Shown one piece after another: positions 17,272-24,737 of a DNA stretch of 64,000 bases. The stretch comes from Microbacterium foliorum (GTDB lineage: Bacteria > Actinomycetota > Actinomycetes > Actinomycetales > Microbacteriaceae). The stretch is from the NCBI RefSeq assembly GCF_006385575.1, contig NZ_CP041040.1, forward strand, positions 248,001 through 312,000. Direction: 5' to 3'. The translations under genes were made by a program, and so were the position numbers. Position 1 is the first letter of the stretch; each line of letters opens with the position of its first letter. The notes below the pieces were generated by a model. That model was not told the DNA's origin, searched no databases, and worked only from the letters and a program-made list of their open reading frames with translations.

Positions 17272-18318
17272 TCACGGAACGATGACTGCGCGTCCGCGAA
17301 TGCTGTTCGCGGCGAGATCCTCGTAGGCCTGGGGGCCGTCGTCGAGAGAGTAGGTCTTGGTCTGCACGTGGATCTTTCCCGCGCGTGCAAGATCGAGCAC
17401 CTCGATCAGTTCCGAGCGCGATCCCCAGTAGGGGATGCGCACGGCCGCGTCGTACGCGATCGAGCCGAAGCCGAGGGACATGCTTCCGCCGCCGATGCCG
17501 ACGATCGTCACGTCCGAATCGAGAGCCGCGACGCTCTGCGCCAGGGCCATCGTCGGGTTCGCTCCGACGAAGTCGAACACGGCATTCGCGCCGAGGCCGC
17601 CGGTGATCTCGCGGATCTTCTCCGCCGCTGACGCATCGCTGATCAGCACGTGGTCTGCGCCGACTTCGGTGGCGAGCTCGAGCTTCTCGTCGTTCACGTC
17701 GAGCGCGATGACCGTGGCGCCAGAGAGCGCCTTCAAGATCTGGATGCCGACGTGGCCGAGCCCACCGGTGCCGATGACCACGGCGTAGGTGCCTGCGCCG
17801 AGCTTCGGCAGCGAGCGCTTGATCGCGTGGTACGGAGTGAGGCCCGCGTCGGTGAGAGAGACGTTCTGCACGGGGTCGAGGTCGCCCAGCGGCACGAGGT
17901 GGCGGGCGTCGTCGACGATCATGTACTCGGCCATCGAGCCCTGGCTCCCGAGACCGGGAGGGCGGATGCCCTCAGCGGCGGCGTTCGTGCAGTAGTTCTC
18001 CATGCCCTGCGTGCAGTTGTGGCAGCGACCGCAGCCCCAGGGCCCATAGACCGCCACGGCATCCCCGACCTTCAGCGTCGAGTCGACGCCCTCGCCGATC
18101 TCGTGCACGATGCCTGCGCCCTCATGGCCGAGCGTCAGGGGCAGCGGATAGCTCTGCTCGAGGTAGTCCTTCTCGGGGAGGGTCATGACGTAGTCGTCGG
18201 AGTGGCAGACGCCGCCTGCGGTGATCTTGAGCAGCACCTGGCCGGGGCCGGGCTTCGGGATCGGAATGTCGACGACGACCGGGGGCTTGCCGATCTCGAC
18301 GTAGCGGAGAGCTTTCAT
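17272..18318 (-). CDS. zinc-dependent alcohol dehydrogenase
   Basis: 348 residues of the medium-chain dehydrogenase family. Catalytic zinc ligands are in GGVCHSDD and LGHEGAG; a structural zinc site CGRCHNCTQGMENYC is complete. The Rossmann fold shows GTGGLGHVG and an acidic residue after strand 2 (IALDVND), indicating NAD(H). This is the type often called NAD(P)-dependent or propanol-preferring alcohol dehydrogenase. AGGAAG precedes the ATG. It is divergent from an ArsR-type regulator, which could control it. Confidence 0.9.
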   Translation of the reverse strand: MKALRYVEIGKPPVVVDIPIPKPGPGQVLLKITAGGVCHSDDYVMTLPEKDYLEQSYPLPLTLGHEGAGIVHEIGEGVDSTLKVGDAVAVYGPWGCGRCHNCTQGMENYCTNAAAEGIRPPGLGSQGSMAEYMIVDDARHLVPLGDLDPVQNVSLTDAGLTPYHAIKRSLPKLGAGTYAVVIGTGGLGHVGIQILKALSGATVIALDVNDEKLELATEVGADHVLISDASAAEKIREITGGLGANAVFDFVGANPTMALAQSVAALDSDVTIVGIGGGSMSLGFGSIAYDAAVRIPYWGSRSELIEVLDLARAGKIHVQTKTYSLDDGPQAYEDLAANSIRGRAVIVP

Positions 18319-18410
18319 GGTGTCTTCCTTCCAGCAGATCGAGTGGTCTGCCGCGCGGTGCGGAAGGCGGGAACGCTCGACCCTGCCACTTCAATTATCG
18401 AACGAACCTC

Positions 18411-18439
18411 TTGACATCCACCTCTCTCAGGCATAACGT
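18411..18439 (+). promoter_or_regulatory. promoter of the ArsR-SRPBCC operon (leaderless)
   Basis: A consensus TTGACA at 18411-18416, a 17-base spacer and TAACGT at 18434-18439. Transcription would begin at or within two bases of the ATG at 18448, so the mRNA is probably leaderless. Confidence 0.7.
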
Positions 18440-18440
18440 A

Positions 18441-18454
18441 CAACCAAATGGTTG
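18441..18454. promoter_or_regulatory. operator palindrome overlapping transcription and translation start
   Basis: CAACCA-AA-TGGTTG is a perfect 6-bp-arm palindrome that contains the start codon of the ArsR gene. Autoregulation by the ArsR protein is the likely role. Confidence 0.55.
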
Positions 18455-18852
18455 CACAAAGAGAACTGAGCGAAGCGGAGGTCGACCGTGTGTTCCACGC
18501 ACTGGCGACGTCGACCCGGCGTGACATCCTGCGCCGGACGATCGAGCGGGAGCAGTCCGTCTCGACCCTCGCCTCCGAATACGAGATGTCGTTCGCCGCG
18601 GTGCAGAAGCACGTGGCCGTGCTCGAAGCAGCGAACCTCATCGTCAAGCGCGCCGAGGGACGCGAGCGGCTCGTCCGCGCGAACCCCGAGATGATCGCCC
18701 GAGCCAGGGCGCTCCTCGCCCGATACGAAGAGCTGTGGCGGTCGCGCATCGCCCGACTCGACGAGCTGCTGGCCGACCCTGCGGCGAACTCAGGGACCGG
18801 TCGGTCCGACGACGACACCATCGATGAACCACGAACCGAAGAAGGAGACTGA
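18448..18852 (+). CDS. ArsR family transcriptional regulator
   Basis: 134 residues. VDRVFHALATSTRRDILRRT at the N-terminus, then STLASEYEMSFAAVQKHVAVLEAANLI (recognition helix) and RAEGRERLV (wing) form an ArsR winged helix. No metal-binding CxC motif is visible. This subfamily is commonly paired with AHSA1/SRPBCC proteins, as here: the SRPBCC gene begins two bases after its stop. It likely represses its own leaderless operon through the palindrome at 18441. Confidence 0.88.
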   Translation: MVAQRELSEAEVDRVFHALATSTRRDILRRTIEREQSVSTLASEYEMSFAAVQKHVAVLEAANLIVKRAEGRERLVRANPEMIARARALLARYEELWRSRIARLDELLADPAANSGTGRSDDDTIDEPRTEEGD

Positions 18853-18854
18853 CA

Positions 18855-19832
18855 ATGCCTGTCACCGATGTCACCACTGATGCCGAGAACCTGACGATGA
18901 CCCTCGTCGCGGACTTCGCGGCCCCCGTCGAGCGCGTCTGGGACGCCTACAGCGACCCGCGCCAGCTCGAGCGCTTCTGGGGTCCTCCCGGATGGCCGGC
19001 CACGTTCACTGCCTGGGACCACACCGTCGGCGGCAAGGCGAACTACACGATGAACGGCCCCCGCGGCGAGAAGGCCTCCGGCACGTGGGAGTTTCTGCGC
19101 ATCGAAGCGCCCCACAGCCTCGAGGTGCTCGACGCGTTCGCCGACGAAGACGGCACACCCGACCCCGACCTGCCCTCCATGCGCATGGTGTTCACCTTCG
19201 AGCCCACCGATCAGGGCACACGGATGGTCACCACGAGCTACTTCGCGTCGGCGGACGCACTCGAGCAGGTCGTGGCTATGGGTGCGGTCGAGGGCTCGAG
19301 GCTCGCGATGAGCCAGCTCGACGCTGTGCTGCAGGACCTCCGCGATTACGCGCAGGGCAAGGGTACGCAGGTCGAACTGCTCGACGACACCCACGTGCGC
19401 ATCACGCGTCTCGTCGAGGGTCCGCGCGACCTGGTCTGGCGTGCGCACAACGACCCCGAGCTCATGAAACAGTGGCTGCTCGGACCCGACGGGTGGGAGA
19501 TGACCGAGTGCGTCGTCGCGACCGAAGCAGGCCAGACCTACCGCAACTCGTGGGCTCCCGTGGGCGACACCGAGGGGCAGCCGTTCGGCTTCGAGGGTGA
19601 GGCGCTGCTCATCGACGCGCCCCGTCGGTCGGTGCAGACCGAGCGGATGATCGGGATGCCGGTGGAGACGCTGAACGACCTCAACCTCTACGAAGAGGAC
19701 GGCGCGACGCTGATCACCCTCTACATCGAGTACCCCGACAAGGAGACGCGCGACATGATCCTCGCCACCGGCATGGCCGACGGCATGGAGACGTCGTACG
19801 CCCGTCTCGAGCGAGAGCTGCTCGCGGTCTGA
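18855..19832 (+). CDS. tandem two-domain SRPBCC (AHSA1-like) protein
   Basis: 325 residues with two SRPBCC domains: the first about 10-165 (FAAPVERVWDAYSDPRQLERFWGP ... MVFTFEP), the second about 175-322 (RLVEGPRDLVWRAHNDPELMKQWLLGPDGW ... LITLYIEYP). Single-domain relatives are near 150 residues, so this is a duplication or fusion. The domains form a hydrophobic ligand cavity; the ligand is unknown. It is two bases after the ArsR gene and preceded by GAAGGAG. Confidence 0.85.
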   Translation: MPVTDVTTDAENLTMTLVADFAAPVERVWDAYSDPRQLERFWGPPGWPATFTAWDHTVGGKANYTMNGPRGEKASGTWEFLRIEAPHSLEVLDAFADEDGTPDPDLPSMRMVFTFEPTDQGTRMVTTSYFASADALEQVVAMGAVEGSRLAMSQLDAVLQDLRDYAQGKGTQVELLDDTHVRITRLVEGPRDLVWRAHNDPELMKQWLLGPDGWEMTECVVATEAGQTYRNSWAPVGDTEGQPFGFEGEALLIDAPRRSVQTERMIGMPVETLNDLNLYEEDGATLITLYIEYPDKETRDMILATGMADGMETSYARLERELLAV

Positions 19833-19850
19833 CGTTCACAGCGCCGGCGC

Positions 19851-19950
19851 GGCCGGGGTGCGGGGTCGATAACGCATCCCGGCTTCGCTGTGGGGTCAAT
19901 AGTGCACCGCATCCGCGGGTTTCCGGTGCACAAGTGACCCCGCACCGGCC
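19851..19950. repeat. inverted repeat of the GCGGGGTC family between convergent genes
   Basis: GTGCGGGGTC near 19858 is matched by GACCCCGCAC near 19936, with flanking GGCCGG/CCGGCC pairing. Copies of GCGGGGTC-A/G-ATA...GCATCC occur at 19860 and 19891. The same unit is found in the array at 43515-43736. Downstream to about 20010 are three degenerate copies of CACCACCGGCCGCAGCC. No gene is present. Confidence 0.7.
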
Positions 19951-20015
19951 GCAGCCGCACCACCGGCCGCAGCCTCACCACCGGCTGCACCGGCCGCCCG
20001 CTCAAGCGGGAGAGG

Positions 20016-20432
20016 TCACAGCGCGGCCTTGCGATCGGCGCGGCGCGGCCTGCGCGTCGACCAGATCGCCAGCGCGATGAGCACCGGCTGGAAGAACAGA
20101 CGCACGAAGCGCTTCATGTCGGTGTCGAGGCCGAAGGCATCACGGTGCTGCGTCCACTGTGCGATGTTGCCGGGGAAGACCGCGACGAAGAACAATGCCG
20201 TGATCACGCCGACCAGCCCGCGACGCTTGCGCGCGACGAGCAGGGCCGCGCCGAGACCGACCTCGACGACACCCGAGGCGAGCACGGTCACATCAGGATC
20301 CAGCGGCACCCAGTCCGGCACCTGCGCCCGGAACTCGTCGCGGGCGAAGGTCAGGTGCGAGACGCCGGCGAACAGGAGGAAGGAACCGAGGAAGACCCGG
20401 CCGACGGTACGCGCGACACTCTTCTTGGGCAT
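20016..20432 (-). CDS. DoxX family membrane protein
   Basis: 138 residues with four hydrophobic segments. The first (VGRVFLGSFLLFAGVSHLTFARDEF) and third (FFVAVFPGNIAQW) match the DoxX/DoxD-like pattern. Members are small integral membrane proteins, in some species linked to thiosulfate oxidation or redox stress complexes; no specific role can be assigned here. It is transcribed alone or after rnhA, whose end lies 43 bases upstream of its start. Confidence 0.82.
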   Translation of the reverse strand: MPKKSVARTVGRVFLGSFLLFAGVSHLTFARDEFRAQVPDWVPLDPDVTVLASGVVEVGLGAALLVARKRRGLVGVITALFFVAVFPGNIAQWTQHRDAFGLDTDMKRFVRLFFQPVLIALAIWSTRRPRRADRKAAL

Positions 20433-20475
20433 GGTGCGAGTGTACGCGGGCTCTGCTGCCGAAGCGCCGCCTGCC

Positions 20476-21240
20476 TCAGATCAGGCGGCGCAGCGCCTCT
20501 TCGAGCGAGATGCCCTGCGCTTCGGCGCTGTCGCGCAGCCGCGCGTGCTCATCGCTCGAGAGTGCCAGGCTCACCACGATCGGATCGTCGACGGGGGCGT
20601 CGAGGCCATCGAGCAGATCGGATGCCTCGGCCCAGAGCGGTTCCGCGATGACCGTCGTGGCGGCGGGGGCGGAAGACGTCGCCGCGGTGGAAGGAGCGGT
20701 GACTGAGGAAGCATCGGATGCCGGCGCCGCCGCAGCGATCGGTGCGGATGCCGCGGCGGCAGCCCCGGCATCCGTCGCCATCGTGAAACCGGGGCCCCGG
20801 CGCGGCTCCTGCTTCGCCTGGTAGGCCTTGGCCGCAGCGTTCGCGCGCTCGTCGGCCGCCTCGTTCAGGGGGTGGCCGGCGTGGCCCTTGACCCACGAGA
20901 ACTCGACGTCGCGCCCGCGGATGGCCTCGTCGATGCCCTCGAGCAGATCGCGGTTCAGCACCGGCCCGCCGTCTGACTTGCGCCAGCCCTTGCGCTTCCA
21001 CCCCGGCATCCACTTGGTCACCGAGTCGATCACGTAGCGGCTGTCGCACTCGATCATCAGCTTCTCGGAGATGCCCGCGGTCGCCTGCAGCAGTTCGAGC
21101 ACGGCCCGCAGCTCACCCTGGTTGTTGGTGCCGTGCGGTGATCCGCCCGCGGCCCAGTTGTCGTCGTCGATGTACCAGGCCCAGCCGTTGGGGCCGGGGT
21201 TGCCCAGGGCAGAGCCGTCTGCGGCGGCGGTGATCGTCAT
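20476..21240 (-). CDS. rnhA: ribonuclease HI with C-terminal extension
   Basis: 254 residues. The RNase H domain (1-145) holds the catalytic acids Asp8, Glu43, Asp66 and Asp130 and the HAGHPLNEAADE motif; it cleaves RNA in RNA-DNA hybrids. Standard bacterial RNase HI is about 150 residues. Here an Ala/Pro-rich linker (about 155-205) leads to a C-terminal segment, IVVSLALSSDEHARLRDSAE followed by AQGISLEEALRRLI, which looks like a short ribbon-helix-helix or CopG-like fold. The extension may bind nucleic acid or a partner. Start ATG at 21240. Confidence 0.9.
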   Translation of the reverse strand: MTITAAADGSALGNPGPNGWAWYIDDDNWAAGGSPHGTNNQGELRAVLELLQATAGISEKLMIECDSRYVIDSVTKWMPGWKRKGWRKSDGGPVLNRDLLEGIDEAIRGRDVEFSWVKGHAGHPLNEAADERANAAAKAYQAKQEPRRGPGFTMATDAGAAAAASAPIAAAAPASDASSVTAPSTAATSSAPAATTVIAEPLWAEASDLLDGLDAPVDDPIVVSLALSSDEHARLRDSAEAQGISLEEALRRLI

Positions 21241-21324
21241 CCCTCAACCGTAGCCGCGACCGGCGACACCGCCCGCTGGCCTGCGCCTTTCGCGCGCTGC
21301 CCGGCCGCGACATAGTGTGGGGTG

Positions 21325-22377
21325 ATGCCTTCCGACTTCACCTGGAACTCCTGGATCGGCAGCGCGGTGGCGATCGGCACCGCGATCGTCGTCGCCGCAG
21401 CCGCACTCGCTCTGCTTGCTCTGGTCGCCGCCCTGATCAGCCGGCGAGTGCCGTGGGTGCGTGATCTCGCCCGTCGAGTGCGCAACGCGATGATCGTGAC
21501 GGCGGCGGTGGTCGCGATCTGGATCGCCGCGTCCGTCACCGAACCCGCAGAGCAGTCGTGGTGGCCGGCGGTCTCGAGGATCTTCTTGATCGCCACGATC
21601 CTGACCGGGTCGTGGCTTCTCGCCGCATCGGTCTCGTTCGGCTTCGAGAGGCTCATCGACCGCGAAGAGACAGTGCTCGTGGGTCCAGAGGCGCGTCGTC
21701 GTCGCACGCAGCTCCTCGTCATCCACCGCCTCGTGCTGGTCACGATCGGCGTCCTCTCGCTGGGCACCGTGCTGTTCACCTTCCCCGAGATGCGCGCGGT
21801 CGGCACGAGCCTTCTCGCATCCGCCGGCATCGTCAGCATCATCGCCGGCCTGGCCGCGCAGTCGATCCTCGGCAACCTCATCGCAGGAGTGCAGGTGGCG
21901 TTCACGGATGCCGTCAAGGTGGGCGACGTCGTGGTCATCCAGGGGGAGTGGGGCCGTATCGGCGAGATCAACCTGTCGTACGTGGTCGTCTACATCTGGG
22001 ATGAACGGCGACTCGTCGTGCCCTGCAGCTACTTCACGACCACGCCGATCGAGACCTGGACCAGGAGATCCGACAAGATCCTCGGCACGGTCTACCTGGA
22101 TCTCGACTGGCGGGTGCCTATGGACGAGCTGCGTCAGGAGTTCCAGCGCATCGTCGAAGCGTCGCCGGCGTGGGACGGTCGTTCGTCCGACGCGGCGGTC
22201 ACGGAGGCGCAGGGCGGGTTCGTCACTGTGCGTCTGGTGATGTCGGCCAAGGACTCGGGAGATCAGTGGACGCTGCGCTGCGAGGTGCGGGAGAAGATCA
22301 TCGGCTGGCTGCAGCGGGAGCACCCTGACGCGCTTCCGCGCACACGGGTGGATCTGGCGCCGCAGCTCGCGGACTGA
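21325..22377 (+). CDS. mechanosensitive ion channel (MscS family)
   Basis: 350 residues. Four to five N-terminal helices lead to the pore region (about 165-200: LLASAGIVSIIAGLAAQSILGNLIAGVQVAF) and the beta domain (VKVGDVVVIQGEWGRIGEI), then a C-terminal alpha/beta domain. Such channels open under hypo-osmotic shock to release solutes. Size and the WGRIGEI motif resemble the YnaI/YbdG-like branch. The ATG at 21325 is used; a GTG one codon earlier is possible. Confidence 0.88.
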   Translation: MPSDFTWNSWIGSAVAIGTAIVVAAAALALLALVAALISRRVPWVRDLARRVRNAMIVTAAVVAIWIAASVTEPAEQSWWPAVSRIFLIATILTGSWLLAASVSFGFERLIDREETVLVGPEARRRRTQLLVIHRLVLVTIGVLSLGTVLFTFPEMRAVGTSLLASAGIVSIIAGLAAQSILGNLIAGVQVAFTDAVKVGDVVVIQGEWGRIGEINLSYVVVYIWDERRLVVPCSYFTTTPIETWTRRSDKILGTVYLDLDWRVPMDELRQEFQRIVEASPAWDGRSSDAAVTEAQGGFVTVRLVMSAKDSGDQWTLRCEVREKIIGWLQREHPDALPRTRVDLAPQLAD

Positions 22378-22398
22378 CGCCCCGAGCCGTCGCCGACG

Positions 22399-22653
22399 TC
22401 AGTCTTCGGGTTCGGGTTCGGGGTCGGGTTCGCGGTTCTCGATCGAGAACGACTCGGGCGCTGGCGGTGCGACGGGGAAGGCGACCGAACTGACCGACAC
22501 ACCCGCGCCGAGTCCCAGGCCGATCGACAGCGGGTCGACCGTCGGCACCTCGTCGAGCACCTCCGACTCCGAACGCTCGAGCGGCTCAGAGGGCAGAGTC
22601 CACTGGTTCTCTTCTTCGTCGGTGCGCTGCTGGAAAAGTCCCATGGGTCCCAT
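22399..22653 (-). CDS. hypothetical acidic, proline-rich protein
   Basis: 84 residues from the ATG at 22653 (AGG six bases upstream). The N-terminal half is acidic (RTDEEENQWTLP, SESEVLDEVP), then a Gly/Ala/Val stretch, ending in a Glu-Pro-Asp repeat. Probably disordered; no family recognised. It is the last of four same-strand genes after the M4 protease, with a 65-base gap, and ends 22 bases from the convergent mscS-like gene. Confidence 0.5.
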   Translation of the reverse strand: MGPMGLFQQRTDEEENQWTLPSEPLERSESEVLDEVPTVDPLSIGLGLGAGVSVSSVAFPVAPPAPESFSIENREPDPEPEPED

Positions 22654-22704
22654 TCTCGACCTGCCACACGGCAGGGCGGCCGGATTCACACCGGATTGAT
22701 CGGT

Positions 22705-22732
22705 TCAGGCGGATGCCTCACGCACCGCGTCG
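22705..22732. repeat. 28-bp direct repeat, copy 1
   Basis: Positions 22705-22732 are identical to 23126-23153, beginning TCAGGCGGATGCC and ending GCGTCG. Copy 1 covers the 3' end of the 109-residue gene and reads in a different frame from copy 2. Confidence 0.9.
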
Positions 22733-23047
22733 GAAAGTGAAGTATCCCGCGACATGGCCGTGGTTGACGACGCCGGTTCCGGTGCTCAGCATGCGCGCCG
22801 AAGTCGTCGCGCCTGACTCCACGAATGTGTAGCCCGTGTGCTCGAGTCGCCAGCCGATGCGCTCGATCTCGCTGAGGAAGTAGCCGACGTGGTCGTCGCT
22901 CACGAAGTCGTTCTCCGCAGAACCCCATGACGACGGCTGTCCGGTCAGACGACTGACCTCCGCCTGCAGGTGCAGCAGTGCATCGCCGCGGTCGTATGCG
23001 TCCCGCGACAGCTGCAGCAGGCGCGTGGCCTCTTCGGTCGTCGGCAT
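22718..23047 (-). CDS. hypothetical protein near the emfourin gene
   Basis: 109 residues from the ATG at 23047 (GAGGGGGAAC upstream). Contains an N-terminal helix (TTEEATRLLQLSRDAYDRGD) and a C-terminal beta-rich part (GYTFVESGATTSARMLSTG, GHVAGYFTFRR). No family recognised. Its end lies inside a 28-bp sequence duplicated from the 3' end of the emfourin gene, so its C-terminus may have been altered by recombination. Confidence 0.6.
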   Translation of the reverse strand: MPTTEEATRLLQLSRDAYDRGDALLHLQAEVSRLTGQPSSWGSAENDFVSDDHVGYFLSEIERIGWRLEHTGYTFVESGATTSARMLSTGTGVVNHGHVAGYFTFRRGA

Positions 23048-23125
23048 GATGTTCCCCCTCTTGTCGTCTTCCATCATCCACAGCGATGTCGATCCGCTGC
23101 GGTCGGCTCGCACGGTGCGGAGGCG

Positions 23126-23153
23126 TCAGGCGGATGCCTCACGCACCGCGTCG
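23126..23153. repeat. 28-bp direct repeat, copy 2
   Basis: Identical to 22705-22732. Here it encodes the natural C-terminus of the emfourin-like protein (VDAVREASA), so this is probably the source copy. The two copies are 421 bases apart and bracket the 109-residue gene. Confidence 0.9.
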
Positions 23154-23437
23154 ACGAGTTCTCGCCACGGGCCGTCGAGTGCGGAGTCGGGAAGCTCGCG
23201 CTCGCGCTCTTCCGACGGCGTGCGCACTCTGATCAGCCAGACGAAGCGGTCTGCACCCGAATCGGCGTCGCTGTCGGCATCCCACGGGCAGCTGTCGATC
23301 ATCGCGATCCAGTGGTTCGTCTCGGCCGGGTCGGGTTCGACCCGCCACTTGCGACGGATGCCGGCGATGCCGCCCGAGCGCACAACCGCGATGACGACCT
23401 GCGGGTCAGTCGGTGCGGGGGACTCGCTCATCTTCAT
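23126..23437 (-). CDS. emfourin-like protealysin inhibitor
   Basis: 103 residues (97 if the ATG at 23431 is used; GGGAG fits that spacing better). The segment VVIAVVRSGGIAGIRRKWRV and a C-terminal helix ELVDAVREASA match emfourin, the small proteinaceous inhibitor encoded next to protealysin-like M4 proteases. The start lies inside the 3' end of the protease gene (overlap 26-32 bases), so inhibitor synthesis is coupled to the protease. It probably blocks the protease inside the producing cell. Recognition is from the SGG..G motif and the gene pairing. Confidence 0.8.
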   Translation of the reverse strand: MKMSESPAPTDPQVVIAVVRSGGIAGIRRKWRVEPDPAETNHWIAMIDSCPWDADSDADSGADRFVWLIRVRTPSEERERELPDSALDGPWRELVDAVREASA

Positions 23438-24470
23438 AGACTCCCACGGTCGCCCACGCACGTCGAGCGGCTGCGCCCGTGGCGTCGTCGATGGCGGATG
23501 CCGCGGCGACCGTCGCATCGGCGAACTCGGTGAAGTTCGCGGTGCTCGACAGGCCGCCGGTGAGTGCGCGATACCAGACGGTTCCGGCGGTCTCCCACGC
23601 GTTGCCGCCGAGGTCGATCGCGAAGAGGGCGAAGGCGCGATTGGGGATGCCGGAGTTGATGTGCACGCCCCCGTTGTCTTCGGTCGTGCGGACGAAGTCG
23701 CTCATGTGCGCCGGCTGCGGATCTTTGCCCAGTTCGTCGTCGTCGTAGGCGGTGCCCGGCTCGATCATGGAGCGCAGGGCGCTGCCCTGCACGGCATCCG
23801 TGAAGATCTCTGCCCCGATGAGCCAGGTCGCCTCTTCTGCGCTCTGCCCGAGCAGGAACTGCTCGGTGAGCGCGCCGAAGACGTCGGCGATCGACTCGTT
23901 CAGCGCACCCGGCTGCCCCTGGTACTCGAGGTTGGCGGTGTACTGCACGACGCCGTGCGCGAGCTCGTGACCGATGACCGTGGTCGATGAGGTGAAGCCG
24001 ACGAACACCTCGCCGTCGCCGTCGCCGAACACCATGCGCTCGCCGTCCCAGAAGGCGTTGTCGTAGTCGACGCCGTAGTGCACGGTCGCGTCGAGTGGTG
24101 CACCGGCGTCGTTGAGCGAGTTGCGGCCGAAGGCGGAGAGCAGCATCTCGAACGTCGCCCCGAGTCCGTCGAACGCCTCGTTGACCGACACGTCGTCGAC
24201 CGGGCCGTCGTCTTCGCTGCGCACGATCGCACCGGGGAGATTCTGCGTGTTGCCGGCGTCGCTGATCGTGCGATTCGGAGCGTCTGACAACTCGGCGACC
24301 AGGTCGCCGTTCTCGTCGATCGAGAGGTCGAGACGTGCGCGGAACGGCGGTCTGCCTGCCGTGAGCGTCTGCCGCGCGGCGGCGGCGGCACGGGGGTAGC
24401 GGCCCGACTCGGCGAGGCGCGCGAGCAGGTACGAAGGGACGACTCCTGGTATTTCGGTGTGGCTGCTCAT
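23406..24470 (-). CDS. M4 family metalloprotease, protealysin-like
   Basis: 354 residues. Zinc site HELAH (His168, Glu169, His172) with Glu192 in NESIAD (191-196), and catalytic His270 in GVHINSGIPNRAF complete the thermolysin active site. There is no signal peptide; the short N-terminal propeptide carries VPSYLLARLAESG near residues 11-23, like the PPYLL motif of protealysins, rather than the long thermolysin propeptide. Such enzymes act intracellularly or leave the cell by unknown routes. The emfourin gene overlaps its 3' end. Confidence 0.9.
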   Translation of the reverse strand: MSSHTEIPGVVPSYLLARLAESGRYPRAAAAARQTLTAGRPPFRARLDLSIDENGDLVAELSDAPNRTISDAGNTQNLPGAIVRSEDDGPVDDVSVNEAFDGLGATFEMLLSAFGRNSLNDAGAPLDATVHYGVDYDNAFWDGERMVFGDGDGEVFVGFTSSTTVIGHELAHGVVQYTANLEYQGQPGALNESIADVFGALTEQFLLGQSAEEATWLIGAEIFTDAVQGSALRSMIEPGTAYDDDELGKDPQPAHMSDFVRTTEDNGGVHINSGIPNRAFALFAIDLGGNAWETAGTVWYRALTGGLSSTANFTEFADATVAAASAIDDATGAAARRAWATVGVYEDERVPRTD

Positions 24471-24564
24471 GTTCAGACCCTACGCCGGGGGTCCGACGTT
24501 CTGGCAAGGGCGATGCGGTTCGGCGGGCTGATGCGGCGTACGCCACGGAAGGCCGAATGCACCT

Positions 24565-24597
24565 GAGAAGGCCGGATTCTCGGCATCCGGCCTTCTC
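24565..24597. other. strong hairpin in a divergent intergenic region
   Basis: GAGAAGGCCGGAT (24565-24577) and ATCCGGCCTTCTC (24585-24597) form a perfect 13-bp stem with a seven-base loop. Genes on both sides point away from it, so it does not end a known gene. It may end a small RNA or be a remnant terminator. Confidence 0.6.
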
Positions 24598-24614
24598 TGG
24601 CGCACATGGCCTCC

Positions 24615-24675
24615 GCAAGCGAACTGGGCATGGCGCGGCAAGCGACCTGGGCATGGCGCGGCAAGCGACCGGGGC
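24615..24675. repeat. 23-bp tandem repeat, 2.6 copies
   Basis: Units start at 24615, 24638 and 24661 (GCAAGCGACCTGGGCATGG followed by CGCG; one base differs between the first two, the third is cut short). The array ends about 60 bases before the SDR start. Its function is not apparent. Confidence 0.8.
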
Positions 24676-24724
24676 TGCCCGACGCCGCCCCGACGCTCCC
24701 AGGAACCACGCCCGCGAACTCGCG

Positions 24725-24730
24725 TAAAAT
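24725..24730 (+). promoter_or_regulatory. -10 box of a leaderless transcript
   Basis: TAAAAT followed by seven bases and the ATG at 24738, the standard actinobacterial leaderless arrangement. No ribosome binding site is present. Confidence 0.65.
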
Positions 24731-24737
24731 CGGCACA

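Noticed and set aside
15185..17275. Minus-strand open frame of 696 codons opposite copA
   Set aside because: copA motifs are complete on the plus strand; the reverse frame is His/Arg/Asp-rich without any fold signature.
22686..23081. Alternative minus frame overlapping the 109-residue gene
   Set aside because: It is Arg-rich with no start site; the other frame has GAGGGGG before an ATG and normal composition.
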